A stretch of DNA of 15,560 nt from F23-D06 sp045600525 (GTDB taxonomy: Bacteria; Bacteroidota; Bacteroidia; Bacteroidales; WCHB1-69): positions 1 to 15,560 of the forward strand of contig JAZRYC010000049.1 in the NCBI GenBank assembly GCA_045600525.1, given 5' to 3'. A program made the position numbers and the translations under genes. Below are positions 1-8,015 of this stretch, piece after piece; the first letter of the stretch is position 1, and the number at the start of each line of letters is the position of its first letter. The notes beneath the pieces were generated by a model, which was not told the DNA's origin, did not search any database, and worked only from the letters and a program-made list of their open reading frames with translations.

Positions 1-285
1 GTCGCATACAACCAAATCAAATTCTTCAATATTGGATTATTCGGCAGCAATGCCTTAGCCAAAAGATTTGAGAAATTCGACTATCCTTACCAAATACGCC
101 GCTACGAGGGCATAGGCCACCAAATTGCCGGATGGTATCGCAAGGACTTCCGTCTCGTAGAGGACTTTATTAACGACTACGTTTATGAGCGCCGCGCCCT
201 TCAATTAGACGAGCGCCTATATGATCCCGACATCAAGCATATCAACTGGGACCATATCAGAATACGCGACATGAAGAAATTCTAA
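1..285 (+). CDS. Probable alpha/beta-hydrolase (esterase-like), C-terminal fragment
   Basis: The frame is open from base 1 to a TAA at 283-285, giving the last 94 residues of a protein whose start lies outside the window. The segment GSNALAKRF, then a stretch ending YEGIGHQIA, resembles the end of serine esterases of the alpha/beta-hydrolase fold. There a YEGxGH-type motif carries the catalytic histidine and is followed by an amphipathic C-terminal helix (here around FRLVEDFINDYV). The nucleophile elbow (GxSxG) and the acid residue are not in the window, so substrate and localisation cannot be judged. It is the only plus-strand gene in the left half and converges with recR, whose stop is 14 nt away. 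I see no terminator hairpin in that gap. The family call rests on a short fragment and is moderate; another hydrolase-like fold is possible. Confidence 0.55.
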   Translation, partial: VAYNQIKFFNIGLFGSNALAKRFEKFDYPYQIRRYEGIGHQIAGWYRKDFRLVEDFINDYVYERRALQLDERLYDPDIKHINWDHIRIRDMKKF

Positions 286-299
286 AGCAGTCCTGTTTC

Positions 300-923
300 C
301 TAATTCTTACGATAGGCCTTATCAAATTCAAGGCGCGTCACCAGCGAACGCCCGAGGGTGACCTCGTCGGCATACTCCAGTTCTTCGCCCACCCCAATAC
401 CTCTGGCTATCGTTGTAATTTTTCCAACCTTATCCTGTACATTCTTATAAATGAAGAAATTGGTTGTATCCCCTTCCACCGTAGCCGGTAGGGCCAGAAT
501 AAGTTCTTCCACTTCGTGTTTTTCCAGACGGTCGAACAGTTCACGAAGACGCAACTGATTGATGCCGACACCATCCATCGGAGAGATAACGCCTCCAAGG
601 ACATGATACACACCATTATACTGGTTCGTATTTTCAATAGCAATCACATCGCGGATATCCTGTACCACACAGATGATCTTCTCGTTTCGTTTCGGATTCG
701 CACAAATATCACATACTTCACTATCCGATAAGTTAAAGCATTCCCTACACTGGCAGACGTCCGTTTTGAGTTTGTTGATACGTTCCGTCAAAAGTAACAC
801 ATCCTCAGGATCCGCTTTAATCAGATGCAGTGCGAGACGCAGCGCCGTACGCTTTCCAATACCGGGCAGCTTGGCAATCTCATTGACGGCATTTTCTAAA
901 TTCTTGGAATACAGCTCTAACAT
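300..923 (-). CDS. recR: Recombination mediator protein RecR
   Basis: RecR acts with RecF and RecO to load RecA onto SSB-coated single-stranded DNA at gaps and stalled forks. The 207-residue product is close to the family's usual ~200. Domains appear in order: a helix-hairpin-helix with LPGIGKRTA at residues 19-27; a four-cysteine zinc finger, C59-x2-C62 and C71-x2-C74; and a Toprim domain from about residue 84, with the VVQDIRDV strand and the GGVISPMDGVG loop. The gene is last in the apparent nadB-mtaB-M16-recR unit, 39 nt after the peptidase stop. Its ATG has a good AGGAG seven bases upstream, which is unusual in this phylum and supports this start. All landmarks look intact. Confidence 0.96.
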   Translation of the reverse strand: MLELYSKNLENAVNEIAKLPGIGKRTALRLALHLIKADPEDVLLLTERINKLKTDVCQCRECFNLSDSEVCDICANPKRNEKIICVVQDIRDVIAIENTNQYNGVYHVLGGVISPMDGVGINQLRLRELFDRLEKHEVEELILALPATVEGDTTNFFIYKNVQDKVGKITTIARGIGVGEELEYADEVTLGRSLVTRLEFDKAYRKN

Positions 924-930
924 ATCAAGA

Positions 931-935
931 CTCCT
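931..935 (-). promoter_or_regulatory. Shine-Dalgarno sequence of recR
   Basis: On the minus strand AGGAG lies seven bases before the recR ATG, an ideal spacing. Bacteroidota genes generally lack such sites, and the other starts in this window show none as strong. It supports independent re-initiation of recR after the 39-nt gap behind the M16 peptidase gene. Confidence 0.6.
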
Positions 936-962
936 ATTATTCTTATAATGAGGGCATTCAGT

Positions 963-2183
963 TTATTCAAAAATCAAAGTCGAAAAACGTTCTGGGAGCA
1001 GAATCTCATTAGCCACCTCCAAAATCTGTTCCGCCGTCACAGCCTCTAGTTCCGCAATACTTTCCTCCATGGTATCCACCTCCTCAAAGAACAAGGCGGT
1101 GTGTCCCAAGGCCAACATCTCATTGAGCTTGGTTTCATTGGAGAGGGCCAATTGACCCACGAACTGTTTCTTCGCATAATAAAGTTGCATGGTACCCAGT
1201 TGTTGGGTGCAAACGCGATGTAGTTCCTTATGGATTAAGTCAATACACTGATCTGTACGATGAGGATCGCAGCCAAAGTAAATGGAAAAGAGGCCCGTAT
1301 CCGAAAAAGAGGTATAATTTGACTCGATGGTATAGGCCAAGCCTTTTTTCTCGCGGATACTCATATAAAGTCGCGTATTCATCCCCTGTCCGCCCAACAG
1401 ATTATTCAACAGCAGAAAGGGAACACGTTTGTCATCCTTGATAGAATAGGAAACACCTCCCATCATTACATTCGTCTGCGATGTTTTCTTTCGCACGTGC
1501 AGTTCCCGAGGTTCAAAAGACAAGAAGGGTTCGCGGGCGCGTTGTGTCTCGGGCAGTGTATATTCTCCAAAATACCGTTCACACAATCGGACCAGCTTCT
1601 GCGCTGAAATCTTGCCCACCGATGAAATGACGACATTATCCAACGTGTAGTTGTGGGCAATAAAATCGAGGATAGTCTGACGCTTCAATCTTTTAACGCT
1701 CTGCCGAGTACCCAGGATATTCTTTCCCAGAGGATGTCCTGCAAAAACAAGGTCCTCAAAATCATCAAAAATCAACTCAGAAGGGGAATCCTTATAATAG
1801 TTAATTTCTTCCAAGACAACGGTTTTTTCCTTTTCCAGTTCCTTTTCCGGGAAGGTGGCATGAAAGAAAATATCCGCCAGAAGTTCAACAGCACGTGGAT
1901 AGTCGGCCGACAGAAACGACGTATGGAAATAGGTTTCCTCCTTGGAGGTGCTGGCATTCAGATCGCCGCCAACGGCCTCCATACGGCTAATCACATGGGA
2001 TGCGTTACGTTTCTGAGTCCCCTTGAAAATCGTATGTTCCACGAAATGCGCCAGTCCCATCTGTTCCAAGGACTCATCGCGTGTGCCGGCATTGACCAGC
2101 ACACCGAAATGGGAAATGGGAGAATCAACTTCCTTATGAATCAGGCGCAGACCATTGCGTAATCTTATAATATCGTGTGGCAT
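963..2183 (-). CDS. M16 family zinc metallopeptidase (insulinase/processing-peptidase type)
   Basis: This 406-residue protein has the inverted zinc motif of M16 peptidases, H46-F-V-E49-H50, with the third ligand expected at E125/E126 in VVLEEINYY, about 75 residues later as in the family. E49 would be the catalytic base. Around it are the family landmarks AGTRDE (32-37) and EAVGGDLNASTSKEETYF (from residue 69). The C-terminal half carries the non-catalytic M16 domain, with LLGGQGMNTRLYMSIREKKG near residue 264. The length fits the single-chain ~410-residue bacterial class rather than the ~900-residue fused forms. No signal peptide is evident, so a cytoplasmic role is inferred. The ATG overlaps the end of mtaB by 19 nt, suggesting translational coupling. 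The physiological substrate is unknown. Confidence 0.92.
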   Translation of the reverse strand: MPHDIIRLRNGLRLIHKEVDSPISHFGVLVNAGTRDESLEQMGLAHFVEHTIFKGTQKRNASHVISRMEAVGGDLNASTSKEETYFHTSFLSADYPRAVELLADIFFHATFPEKELEKEKTVVLEEINYYKDSPSELIFDDFEDLVFAGHPLGKNILGTRQSVKRLKRQTILDFIAHNYTLDNVVISSVGKISAQKLVRLCERYFGEYTLPETQRAREPFLSFEPRELHVRKKTSQTNVMMGGVSYSIKDDKRVPFLLLNNLLGGQGMNTRLYMSIREKKGLAYTIESNYTSFSDTGLFSIYFGCDPHRTDQCIDLIHKELHRVCTQQLGTMQLYYAKKQFVGQLALSNETKLNEMLALGHTALFFEEVDTMEESIAELEAVTAEQILEVANEILLPERFSTLIFE

Positions 2184-3391
2184 TGGTCTATCGTAACCTT
2201 TTGTATCGTATTGATTACCGCTTCGTCATAGGGAACCGATACTCTAATATAGTTGTCGGTAAAGCCACATAGATGATCTTCCACCAATTCGGTTTCCACC
2301 AAGACGGGGCGTTTTTGTCCTTCACACTGCTGATAGAAGGCAGACTTCTTTGCATGGGAAAGTTCCAACAGACGATTGGTTCTTTCATTCTTCACATCCT
2401 CAGGCACCTGGTCTTCCATCATATTGGCGGAAGTTCGTGGGCGACGTGAATAGGTAAACACATGCATATAGCTAATCGGAAGTTCTTCCAGGAATCGATA
2501 GGTTTCTTCAAAATCCTCATCCGTCTCACCGGGGAATCCTGTAATCACGTCACAGGCCACGCAGGCATCGGGCATCAGCTTCTTAATCAGCATCACCTTG
2601 TCGGCATAATCCTTCGCCGTATAGCGGCGACGCATCAAGCCGAGGATGCGGTCGCAACCCGATTGCAGAGGAATATGGAAATGCGGCATCAGCATAGGTG
2701 ATTTTGCCACCAACTTGATAATATCTTCAGTGAGGAGGTCGGGTTCCACGGAAGAGATACGAACTCTTTCCATCTTATTTTGTTTGACGATAGCCTTCAG
2801 TAGTTTGAGAAGATTTTCATCTGTGCCGCGACCGAAATCACCGACATTCACACCCGTGAGGTTCACCTCGTGCACGCCTTCGTTATGGATTTTCTCAATA
2901 TTGTTCAGCACATTCTCGATGGAGTCGCTCCTACTCTTACCACGGGCAATCCAAACTGTACAATAGGTACAGTGATTATTACAGCCGTCCTGGATTTTCA
3001 GGAAGGAGCGGGTACGATCATGCGTAGAATAGGCATCAAAGAAATTCGGTGTAGGCTGTTCCTCACGGCCGCAGAGATAGTCCACCACATTCATCTTGTT
3101 TTGGGAGCCAAATACTTTGATAACCCCAGACCAGCGTTCCAGCAGATCGGGCTTCAGGGCACTATAGCAGCCCACAACAATAATGGAAGCCAGAGGGTTG
3201 TCACGATGGAGTTTGGAAGCAAGATTTCGGGTCTTCTTTTCAGCGGACTGTGTGACTGCGCAGCTATTCACGATGATCACTTCCGGAATACCACCTTGGT
3301 TCCAGCCATTTTCAACCAGTTTTGCCGCAATGGCAGCGGATTCGCTGAAATTCAACTTACAGCCTAATGTGTGAATCTGAAAATTTTTCAT
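2165..3391 (-). CDS. mtaB: tRNA t6A37 methylthiotransferase MtaB (radical SAM)
   Basis: MtaB converts N6-threonylcarbamoyladenosine at tRNA position 37 to its 2-methylthio form, using two 4Fe-4S clusters. The 408-residue protein shows the full layout: an N-terminal methylthiotransferase domain with cluster cysteines C11 (HTLGCKLNFSES), C44 (VNSCAVT) and C75 (VVGCYS); a radical SAM domain with C137-x3-C141-x2-C144 in DGCNNHCTYC; and a C-terminal TRAM-like segment from about residue 359. The HTLGCKLNxSE opening and NSCAVT favour MtaB over the related MiaB or RimO. Its ATG is 6 nt after the nadB stop, and its 3' end overlaps the M16 start by 19 nt, so it is probably co-transcribed from the nadB promoter. 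No catalytic residue is missing. Confidence 0.93.
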   Translation of the reverse strand: MKNFQIHTLGCKLNFSESAAIAAKLVENGWNQGGIPEVIIVNSCAVTQSAEKKTRNLASKLHRDNPLASIIVVGCYSALKPDLLERWSGVIKVFGSQNKMNVVDYLCGREEQPTPNFFDAYSTHDRTRSFLKIQDGCNNHCTYCTVWIARGKSRSDSIENVLNNIEKIHNEGVHEVNLTGVNVGDFGRGTDENLLKLLKAIVKQNKMERVRISSVEPDLLTEDIIKLVAKSPMLMPHFHIPLQSGCDRILGLMRRRYTAKDYADKVMLIKKLMPDACVACDVITGFPGETDEDFEETYRFLEELPISYMHVFTYSRRPRTSANMMEDQVPEDVKNERTNRLLELSHAKKSAFYQQCEGQKRPVLVETELVEDHLCGFTDNYIRVSVPYDEAVINTIQKVTIDQCHTIL

Positions 3392-3397
3392 AACGAG

Positions 3398-4972
3398 TTA
3401 GCTTTGATGATGATAAGGAGGATAATCCAACGAATAGTGCAAACCGCGACTTTCTTTACGTTCCATAGCATGCTTGATAATCAGGTAACCCACGTTGATC
3501 ATGTTACGCAACTCGCAGATTTCGGGGATTAGTATAGATTTCTTATAAAGTTCTTCTGTTTCACGATAGAGGATTTCCAATCGGTCGAAAGCACGCTGCA
3601 GGCGGAGGTTAGAGCGGACAATGCCCACATAGCTGCTCATAATCGTCTGCAATTCCTTCTTAGACTGGGTAATCAGCACCATTTCCTCATTGAGCACGGT
3701 GCCGTCGCTATTCCAGTCGGGCACATCTTTGCAGAAAGAGATCGTGTGAATTGTCTGCATCGCTTTGATACAGGCGCGGTGTGAGAACACCAATGCTTCC
3801 AGCAGGGAGTTGGAAGCCAAACGGTTGGCACCATGCAAGCCCGTGGAGGCGCATTCACCAGAGGCGTAAAGATTTTGAATGGACGTGGCGCCCCATTCGT
3901 CAGTTTGAATACCGCCGCAGGAATAGTGAGCCACTGGCACCACGGGAATCATTTCCTTGGTAATGTCAATGCCGATGCTCAGACATTTCGCATAGATATT
4001 GGGGAAATGCTCAAAAATTTCCTGTTGGGGAATCAGTGTGGTGTCCAAATACACATGGTCCACACCTTGACGCTTCATTTCAGAGTCAATAGCCCTGGCC
4101 ACGATATCTCTGGGGGCAAGGGAGCCTCTCTCATCATACTTATCCACAAAAGTATTGCCATTGGCATCTTTGAGGATGGCGCCAGCCCCACGCATAGCTT
4201 CAGTAATCAGGAAAGAAGGTGACTCCTTCGGATTATACAGGGAGGTCGGATGAAACTGTACGAATTCCATACCTCTTACCGCACCCTTGGCACGATACAC
4301 CATGGCCACGCCGTCGCCGGTAGCCACTCTGGGATTTGTCGTATGTTCGTAAACCATACCAATACCGCCTGTAGCCATCATCGTAATCTTGGCCAGCACC
4401 GTGTCCACCTCATTTGTTTCTGGATTGAAAATATAGGCACCATAGCAGGTAATATCGGGAGAACGGCGGTTCACTTCCACACCAAGATGGTGCTGGGTGA
4501 TAATTTCCAAAGCGATCCTATTCTCAATAATATCAATATTCTTATGGTGTTTGGCGGCTTGAATGAGTTTTTCCTCGATTTCATAACCTGTCATATCCTT
4601 ATGATGCAGAACGCGAAATTCGGAATGACCGCCTTCTTTTGCCAAGGCGAAACTGCCGTCCTGGTTCTTGTCAAAATCCACCCCCCATTCCACGAGTTCC
4701 ATCACTCGTTCCGTAGATTCACGGATGGTGAGTTCCACGATATTCCGATCGGAGAGGTCATCACCTGCCACCATCGTATCCTGGATATGTTTTTCATAAC
4801 TATCTGGTTGATAGACCACCGAAGCTATTCCACCTTGAGCATAGCGGGTTGAGCCCTCGTCCATCTTAGCCTTCGTAACCATACATACTTTGCCAAAATT
4901 GGCAGCTTTCAAAGCGAAGCAAAGGCCAGCTACGCCCGAACCAATTACGAGAAAATCAACTTCTTTGCGCAT
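3398..4972 (-). CDS. nadB: L-aspartate oxidase NadB
   Basis: NadB oxidises L-aspartate to iminoaspartate with FAD, the first step of de novo NAD synthesis; NadA then makes quinolinate. The 524-residue product fits the family. The N-terminus carries the Rossmann FAD motif G11-S-G13-V-A-G16, followed by RYAQGGIA. The segment EGGHSEFRVLHH (from residue 113) and residues H241 (QFHPTSLY), R288 (PRDIVARA), H349 (VAHYSCGG) and R384 (GANRLASNSLLE) line up with substrate-binding positions known from the E. coli enzyme. The C-terminus is the helical succinate-dehydrogenase-type domain. The HPTSLY and ASTGLHGANRLASNSLLE segments favour NadB over fumarate reductase flavoproteins. nadA and nadC are not in the window. 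The gene leads the apparent operon and has a consensus Bacteroidota promoter. Confidence 0.95.
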   Translation of the reverse strand: MRKEVDFLVIGSGVAGLCFALKAANFGKVCMVTKAKMDEGSTRYAQGGIASVVYQPDSYEKHIQDTMVAGDDLSDRNIVELTIRESTERVMELVEWGVDFDKNQDGSFALAKEGGHSEFRVLHHKDMTGYEIEEKLIQAAKHHKNIDIIENRIALEIITQHHLGVEVNRRSPDITCYGAYIFNPETNEVDTVLAKITMMATGGIGMVYEHTTNPRVATGDGVAMVYRAKGAVRGMEFVQFHPTSLYNPKESPSFLITEAMRGAGAILKDANGNTFVDKYDERGSLAPRDIVARAIDSEMKRQGVDHVYLDTTLIPQQEIFEHFPNIYAKCLSIGIDITKEMIPVVPVAHYSCGGIQTDEWGATSIQNLYASGECASTGLHGANRLASNSLLEALVFSHRACIKAMQTIHTISFCKDVPDWNSDGTVLNEEMVLITQSKKELQTIMSSYVGIVRSNLRLQRAFDRLEILYRETEELYKKSILIPEICELRNMINVGYLIIKHAMERKESRGLHYSLDYPPYHHQS

Positions 4973-4994
4973 TGTAAAAAAAATTTTTAGCGTG

Positions 4995-5028
4995 CAAAGA
5001 TACGAAATTCTATTGGAATCGCCACAAA
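4995..5028 (-). promoter_or_regulatory. Bacteroidota-type promoter of nadB operon
   Basis: On the minus strand a perfect -7 element TATCTTTG (4995-5002) is preceded, after 22 bases, by TTTG (5025-5028) as the -33 element. The predicted start of transcription is only about 15-20 bases before the nadB ATG, so the leader would be very short. Confidence 0.75.
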
Positions 5029-5059
5029 AAATCGTAGTTCCTTATTTTGCTACAGAATA

Positions 5060-5069
5060 TGTGTACACA
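5060..5069. promoter_or_regulatory. Palindrome upstream of nadB promoter, possible operator
   Basis: TGTGTACACA is a perfect 10-base palindrome about 30 bases upstream of the nadB -33 element. A second, looser inverted repeat (GAGACG 5080-5085 with CGTCTC 5095-5100) follows. The position suits a regulator site, but no known NAD-regulator motif is recognised with confidence and a chance palindrome cannot be excluded. Confidence 0.25.
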
Positions 5070-5125
5070 AGTGTATTTAGAGACGCATCAAGCACGTCTC
5101 ATTCCGGTTTATGAAGGTGATATAC

Positions 5126-5157
5126 AAAAAACAGGGCTGTCCGTTTGGACAGCCCTG
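5126..5157 (-). terminator. Rho-independent terminator after tsf
   Basis: A perfect 11-base stem (5132-5142 with 5147-5157) with a four-base loop is followed on the minus strand by six T's (5131-5126). It lies about 30 bases after the tsf stop codon and closes the rplM-rpsI-rpsB-tsf unit before the nadB promoter. Confidence 0.93.
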
Positions 5158-5185
5158 CCATATAGATGCAAAACAATTTCAACGA

Positions 5186-6190
5186 TTATTCGCCAATCTG
5201 ACGGCGAGTGAATGCGGTACATTCAAGAGCCTTGTCATTAGCGTGGATATAGTCACGAACGCTTTGTTTGCCGTCGCCACCCATAACAAGTTCTTGGTAC
5301 ATCAAAGTGTTCTCTTTAAAGAATTTCACCAGACGACCTTGAGCAATCTGTTGAATTTGAGCTTCAGGGAGGTTAGCAGCTTTCTTTTCAGCTTCTTCTA
5401 CTTTGATTTTGCGAGCAAGTTCAACTTGTTCTTCCGTAATCCAGCCCTTACCCATATTGGATTGCATATGGTCTTCGCTATCAACGTGGGCAGGATTGAT
5501 GCCGGCTTTCTTCAAAGCAGCTTCGACAGCCTTGCCAATGAGTTCTTGGCGAGTTTTGTCCACTGCGACTGCCAATTCTCTATCTTTCACTTCTTGAGAA
5601 ATGGCGTTTTCGTCTAAGGCGAGAGGATTCATAGCGGTGATATGAAGTGCCACATTGTGAGCAGCTTCTCTTGCATTATCATCGTTTTTGTTGAAGGCCA
5701 CGAGCGTAGCTTTGTGGTTACCCATGTGAATGTAGGATTCCACGTATGCGGCTTCGAGCACGTCATAATGAGGCAATTCAAGTTTTTCACCAGTCTTACC
5801 GGTAAGTTCGGTCAATTTTTCAGAAACCTTCATGCCGTTGAAGTCCATATCGAGGAGTTCTTCGCGGGTATTAACATTGGCAGCCATAGCGGCATCCAAG
5901 AGAGCATCTACAAAATTGACAAATTCCTCACCCTTGGCTACGAAGTCGGTTTCGCAAGCCACCAAAAGCATATAACCTTTGGTATGGTCGGCGTTTGTCT
6001 TAGCGACAAGGCGACCTTCGTTAGATTCGCGGTCAGCACGTTTAGCGGCCACTTTTTGACCTTTTTTACGGAGGATGTCGATTGCTTTTTCAAAATCGCC
6101 GTCAGCTTCGACAAGCGCTTTCTTGCAGTCCATCATACCGATACCGGTCTGTTGTCTCAGTTTATTTACATCAGCAGCTGTAATAGCCAT
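5186..6190 (-). CDS. tsf: Translation elongation factor Ts
   Basis: EF-Ts is the nucleotide-exchange factor that regenerates EF-Tu-GTP. The N-terminal UBA-like segment and signature are plain: AITAADVNKLRQQTGIGMMDCKKAL, then DILRKKGQKVAAKRADRESNEG and the CETDFVAKGEEF core motif. The C-terminal part contains the HIGNHK-like HMGNHKATLV and ends in a helix-rich segment with DYIHANDKALECTAFTRRQIGE. I place the start at the ATG at 6190 (334 residues). The frame also opens at a TTG nine bases upstream, but MAITAADVNKLR is where EF-Ts proteins usually begin. At 334 residues it is of the longer Bacteroidota type. It follows rpsB by 29 nt, the near-universal pairing, and is terminated by the strong hairpin at 5126-5157. 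Confidence 0.97.
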   Translation of the reverse strand: MAITAADVNKLRQQTGIGMMDCKKALVEADGDFEKAIDILRKKGQKVAAKRADRESNEGRLVAKTNADHTKGYMLLVACETDFVAKGEEFVNFVDALLDAAMAANVNTREELLDMDFNGMKVSEKLTELTGKTGEKLELPHYDVLEAAYVESYIHMGNHKATLVAFNKNDDNAREAAHNVALHITAMNPLALDENAISQEVKDRELAVAVDKTRQELIGKAVEAALKKAGINPAHVDSEDHMQSNMGKGWITEEQVELARKIKVEEAEKKAANLPEAQIQQIAQGRLVKFFKENTLMYQELVMGGDGKQSVRDYIHANDKALECTAFTRRQIGE

Positions 6191-6219
6191 AATATTCAAT
6201 CTTTAAGGTTAATAAATGA

Positions 6220-7035
6220 TTAGTTTCTGGGAGCAGGACGTCTGCCGGAAGTTCTTCTGCGTTTGCCGTCGTTTTCTTCTTCGGTTTCTTCAGTTTCTTC
6301 CACTGCGGCATCCATAACTTCTTCTTCCACTTGAGCATCCTTATTCATTTCGCGTTCATTGAGACCTTCCTTAATAGCGTCGCAGATAGCTTTCAGGATA
6401 ACGGCGATAGACTTGGAGGCATCGTCATTAGCGGGGATAGGATAATCTACGGAATTAGGGTTGGAGTTGGTATCAACGATAGCGAACGTAGGGATAGCCA
6501 ACTTATGGGCTTCAGCCAATGCGATATGTTCTTTCATCACGTCCACGATGAAGACAGCTGCGGGAAGACGGGAAAGATCGGAAATGGAACCCAAGTTCTT
6601 TTCCAACTTAGCGCGTTCACGTTGAATCTGAAGTCTCTCACGTTTGGAGATATTGTTGAATTGCGGGCTTTCAATCAAACGGTCGATGTCGCTCATTTTC
6701 TTCACAGCCTTGCGGATGGTGAAGAAGTTCGTAAGCATACCACCAGGCCAACGTTCTGTTACGTAAGGCATACCGACTTCCTTAACCATGGAGGAAACGG
6801 TTTCCTTAGCCTGTTTCTTAGTTGCTACGAATAAAATCTTACGACCAGATTTTGCGATCTGTTTGGCGGCATTGGCAGCTTCTTCCACCTTGTCCATCGT
6901 CTTGTAAAGGTCGATGATATGAATACCGTTTTTCTCCATAAAGATATAAGGAGCCATTGCGGGATTCCATTTTCTCTTGAGGTGTCCGAAATGACAACCT
7001 GCATCTAATAATTCTTCAAATTGTAATCTTGACAT
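6220..7035 (-). CDS. rpsB: 30S ribosomal protein uS2
   Basis: uS2 binds the 30S head-body junction and helps recruit bS1-like function and mRNA. The 271-residue sequence has the signature DAGCHFGHLKRKWNPAMAPYIF (residues 12-33), IHIIDLYKT, ILFVATKKQAKE and RWPGGMLTNFFTI. The tail of roughly 40 residues departs from the core family: an acidic Glu-rich stretch (EEEVMDAAVEETEETEEEN) followed by a basic end (GKRRRTSGRRPAPRN). Glu-rich tails occur in uS2 of this phylum, so this is probably genuine low-complexity extension. The gene is third in the rplM-rpsI-rpsB-tsf unit. The 108-nt gap before it is the longest in the unit and holds a hairpin (7076-7100) that could serve in regulation. Confidence 0.97.
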   Translation of the reverse strand: MSRLQFEELLDAGCHFGHLKRKWNPAMAPYIFMEKNGIHIIDLYKTMDKVEEAANAAKQIAKSGRKILFVATKKQAKETVSSMVKEVGMPYVTERWPGGMLTNFFTIRKAVKKMSDIDRLIESPQFNNISKRERLQIQRERAKLEKNLGSISDLSRLPAAVFIVDVMKEHIALAEAHKLAIPTFAIVDTNSNPNSVDYPIPANDDASKSIAVILKAICDAIKEGLNEREMNKDAQVEEEVMDAAVEETEETEEENDGKRRRTSGRRPAPRN

Positions 7036-7075
7036 TTTTTAATTTTTTAATTGTTTACATTCTTAAAAACAACCA

Positions 7076-7100
7076 TGGAGTAGTTCCTGGGAAATCTCCA
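7076..7100 (-). promoter_or_regulatory. Candidate rpsB leader hairpin
   Basis: In the 108-nt rpsI-rpsB spacer, TGGAG (7076-7080) pairs with CTCCA (7096-7100) around an asymmetric internal loop and a second short helix (TTC 7084-7086 with GAA 7091-7093). It ends about 41 bases before the rpsB ATG. No T-tract follows, so it is not a terminator. A uS2 autoregulatory leader is inferred from position only. Confidence 0.35.
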
Positions 7101-7143
7101 CAGTTTCGATACTAAACAAGCATACGCGGTATATAAATAAATA

Positions 7144-7530
7144 CTAACGTTTGCTGAATTGGAATCTCTTACGAGCCTTCGGTTGACCGGGTTTCTTACG
7201 TTCAACCATACGCGGGTCACGACGGAGGAATCCTTGAGACTTCATTGCGGAACGAAGTTCGGGATTGATTTCGACGAGAGCCTTGGCGATAGCCATACGA
7301 AGAGCTTCTGCCTGACCAGTGACACCACCGCCGTCAAGGTTGGCCTTAATGTCGTACTGACCTAAAACTTCTGCTAAGCGGAGGGGTTGTTCCACTTTGT
7401 ACTGCAAGGTGGGAACGCAGAAATATTCCTTATAATCACGGTTGTTAACCTTGATTTCGCCGCTACCGGCCTTCATATAAAGACGAGCGACTGCAGTTTT
7501 TCTTCTACCTAATGTATTTGTTACTTCCAT
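7144..7530 (-). CDS. rpsI: 30S ribosomal protein uS9
   Basis: uS9 sits in the 30S head, and its C-terminal tail reaches the P-site tRNA anticodon. The 128-residue product is of normal length. It shows the N-terminal NTLGRRKTAVARLYMKAGSG, the LDGGGVTGQAEALRMAIAKAL core and the diagnostic basic tail ending KARKRFQFSKR, whose last arginine contacts tRNA in known structures. It starts 5 nt after the rplM stop, so the two are certainly co-transcribed, as in most bacteria. Nothing looks altered. Confidence 0.97.
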   Translation of the reverse strand: MEVTNTLGRRKTAVARLYMKAGSGEIKVNNRDYKEYFCVPTLQYKVEQPLRLAEVLGQYDIKANLDGGGVTGQAEALRMAIAKALVEINPELRSAMKSQGFLRRDPRMVERKKPGQPKARKRFQFSKR

Positions 7531-7535
7531 GTCTC

Positions 7536-7991
7536 TTATTTGATGTCTTTAATGTTGATTAACTTAGGTTGTTGTGCTTCATGCGGGTGATTCGGACCTA
7601 CATACACATGAAGGTTGCGATAGAGCTGTGAACCCAGACGATTCTTCGGGAGCATACCTTTGATGGCATGTTCGAGAATGCGCTCAGGATATTTGCGCAT
7701 GAATTCTCTCGGAGTTGCAAAACGCTGGCCACCAGGATATGTGGTGTGGTGAACATATTGTTTTTCCGTCCACTTGTTGCCAGAGAATTTCACCTTTTCT
7801 GCATTGATGATGATCACGTTGTCACCACAATCAAAACTCGGTGTGTAATACGGTTTGTTCTTTCCTTTGAGAATACGTGCTACAGCCGTTGCAAGACGAC
7901 CAACCACCATTTCCTGTGCATCAATTAAGACCCACTCTTTCTTGACGATTTTATCATTCGCCGAAATTGTTTTGTAACTTACTGCATCCAT
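7536..7991 (-). CDS. rplM: 50S ribosomal protein uL13
   Basis: uL13 is an early-assembly protein of the large subunit. The 151 residues include the opening MDAVSYKTISANDKIVKKEW (typical of Bacteroidota uL13), GRLATAVARILKGKNKPYYTP, the family motif HHTTYPGGQRFATP and the C-terminal MLPKNRLGSQLYRNLHVYVG followed by PNHPHEAQQP. It is the first gene of the rplM-rpsI-rpsB-tsf unit. A consensus promoter lies at 8104-8133 and a perfect nine-base hairpin in the leader. The ATG at 7991 is supported by the conserved N-terminus. No Shine-Dalgarno sequence is visible, as is usual here. Confidence 0.97.
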   Translation of the reverse strand: MDAVSYKTISANDKIVKKEWVLIDAQEMVVGRLATAVARILKGKNKPYYTPSFDCGDNVIIINAEKVKFSGNKWTEKQYVHHTTYPGGQRFATPREFMRKYPERILEHAIKGMLPKNRLGSQLYRNLHVYVGPNHPHEAQQPKLINIKDIK

Positions 7992-8015
7992 TTTTCAGTT
8001 TGTTGTTTGTTTTGC

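Noticed and set aside
286..299. Terminator between the hydrolase fragment and recR
   Set aside because: The 14-nt gap contains no inverted repeat or T-tract.
4250..4852. Plus-strand 200-residue open frame
   Set aside because: It lies wholly within nadB on the opposite strand, has no known motif and no promoter, and is explained as a shadow of a well-supported gene.
6191..6199. TTG start of tsf adding three residues
   Set aside because: The ATG at 6190 gives the conserved EF-Ts N-terminus MAITAADVNKLR; the upstream TTG has no supporting ribosome-binding site.
6220..6340. Acidic/basic tail of uS2 as a frameshift artefact
   Set aside because: The frame is continuous to a stop, and Glu-rich uS2 tails are common in this phylum.
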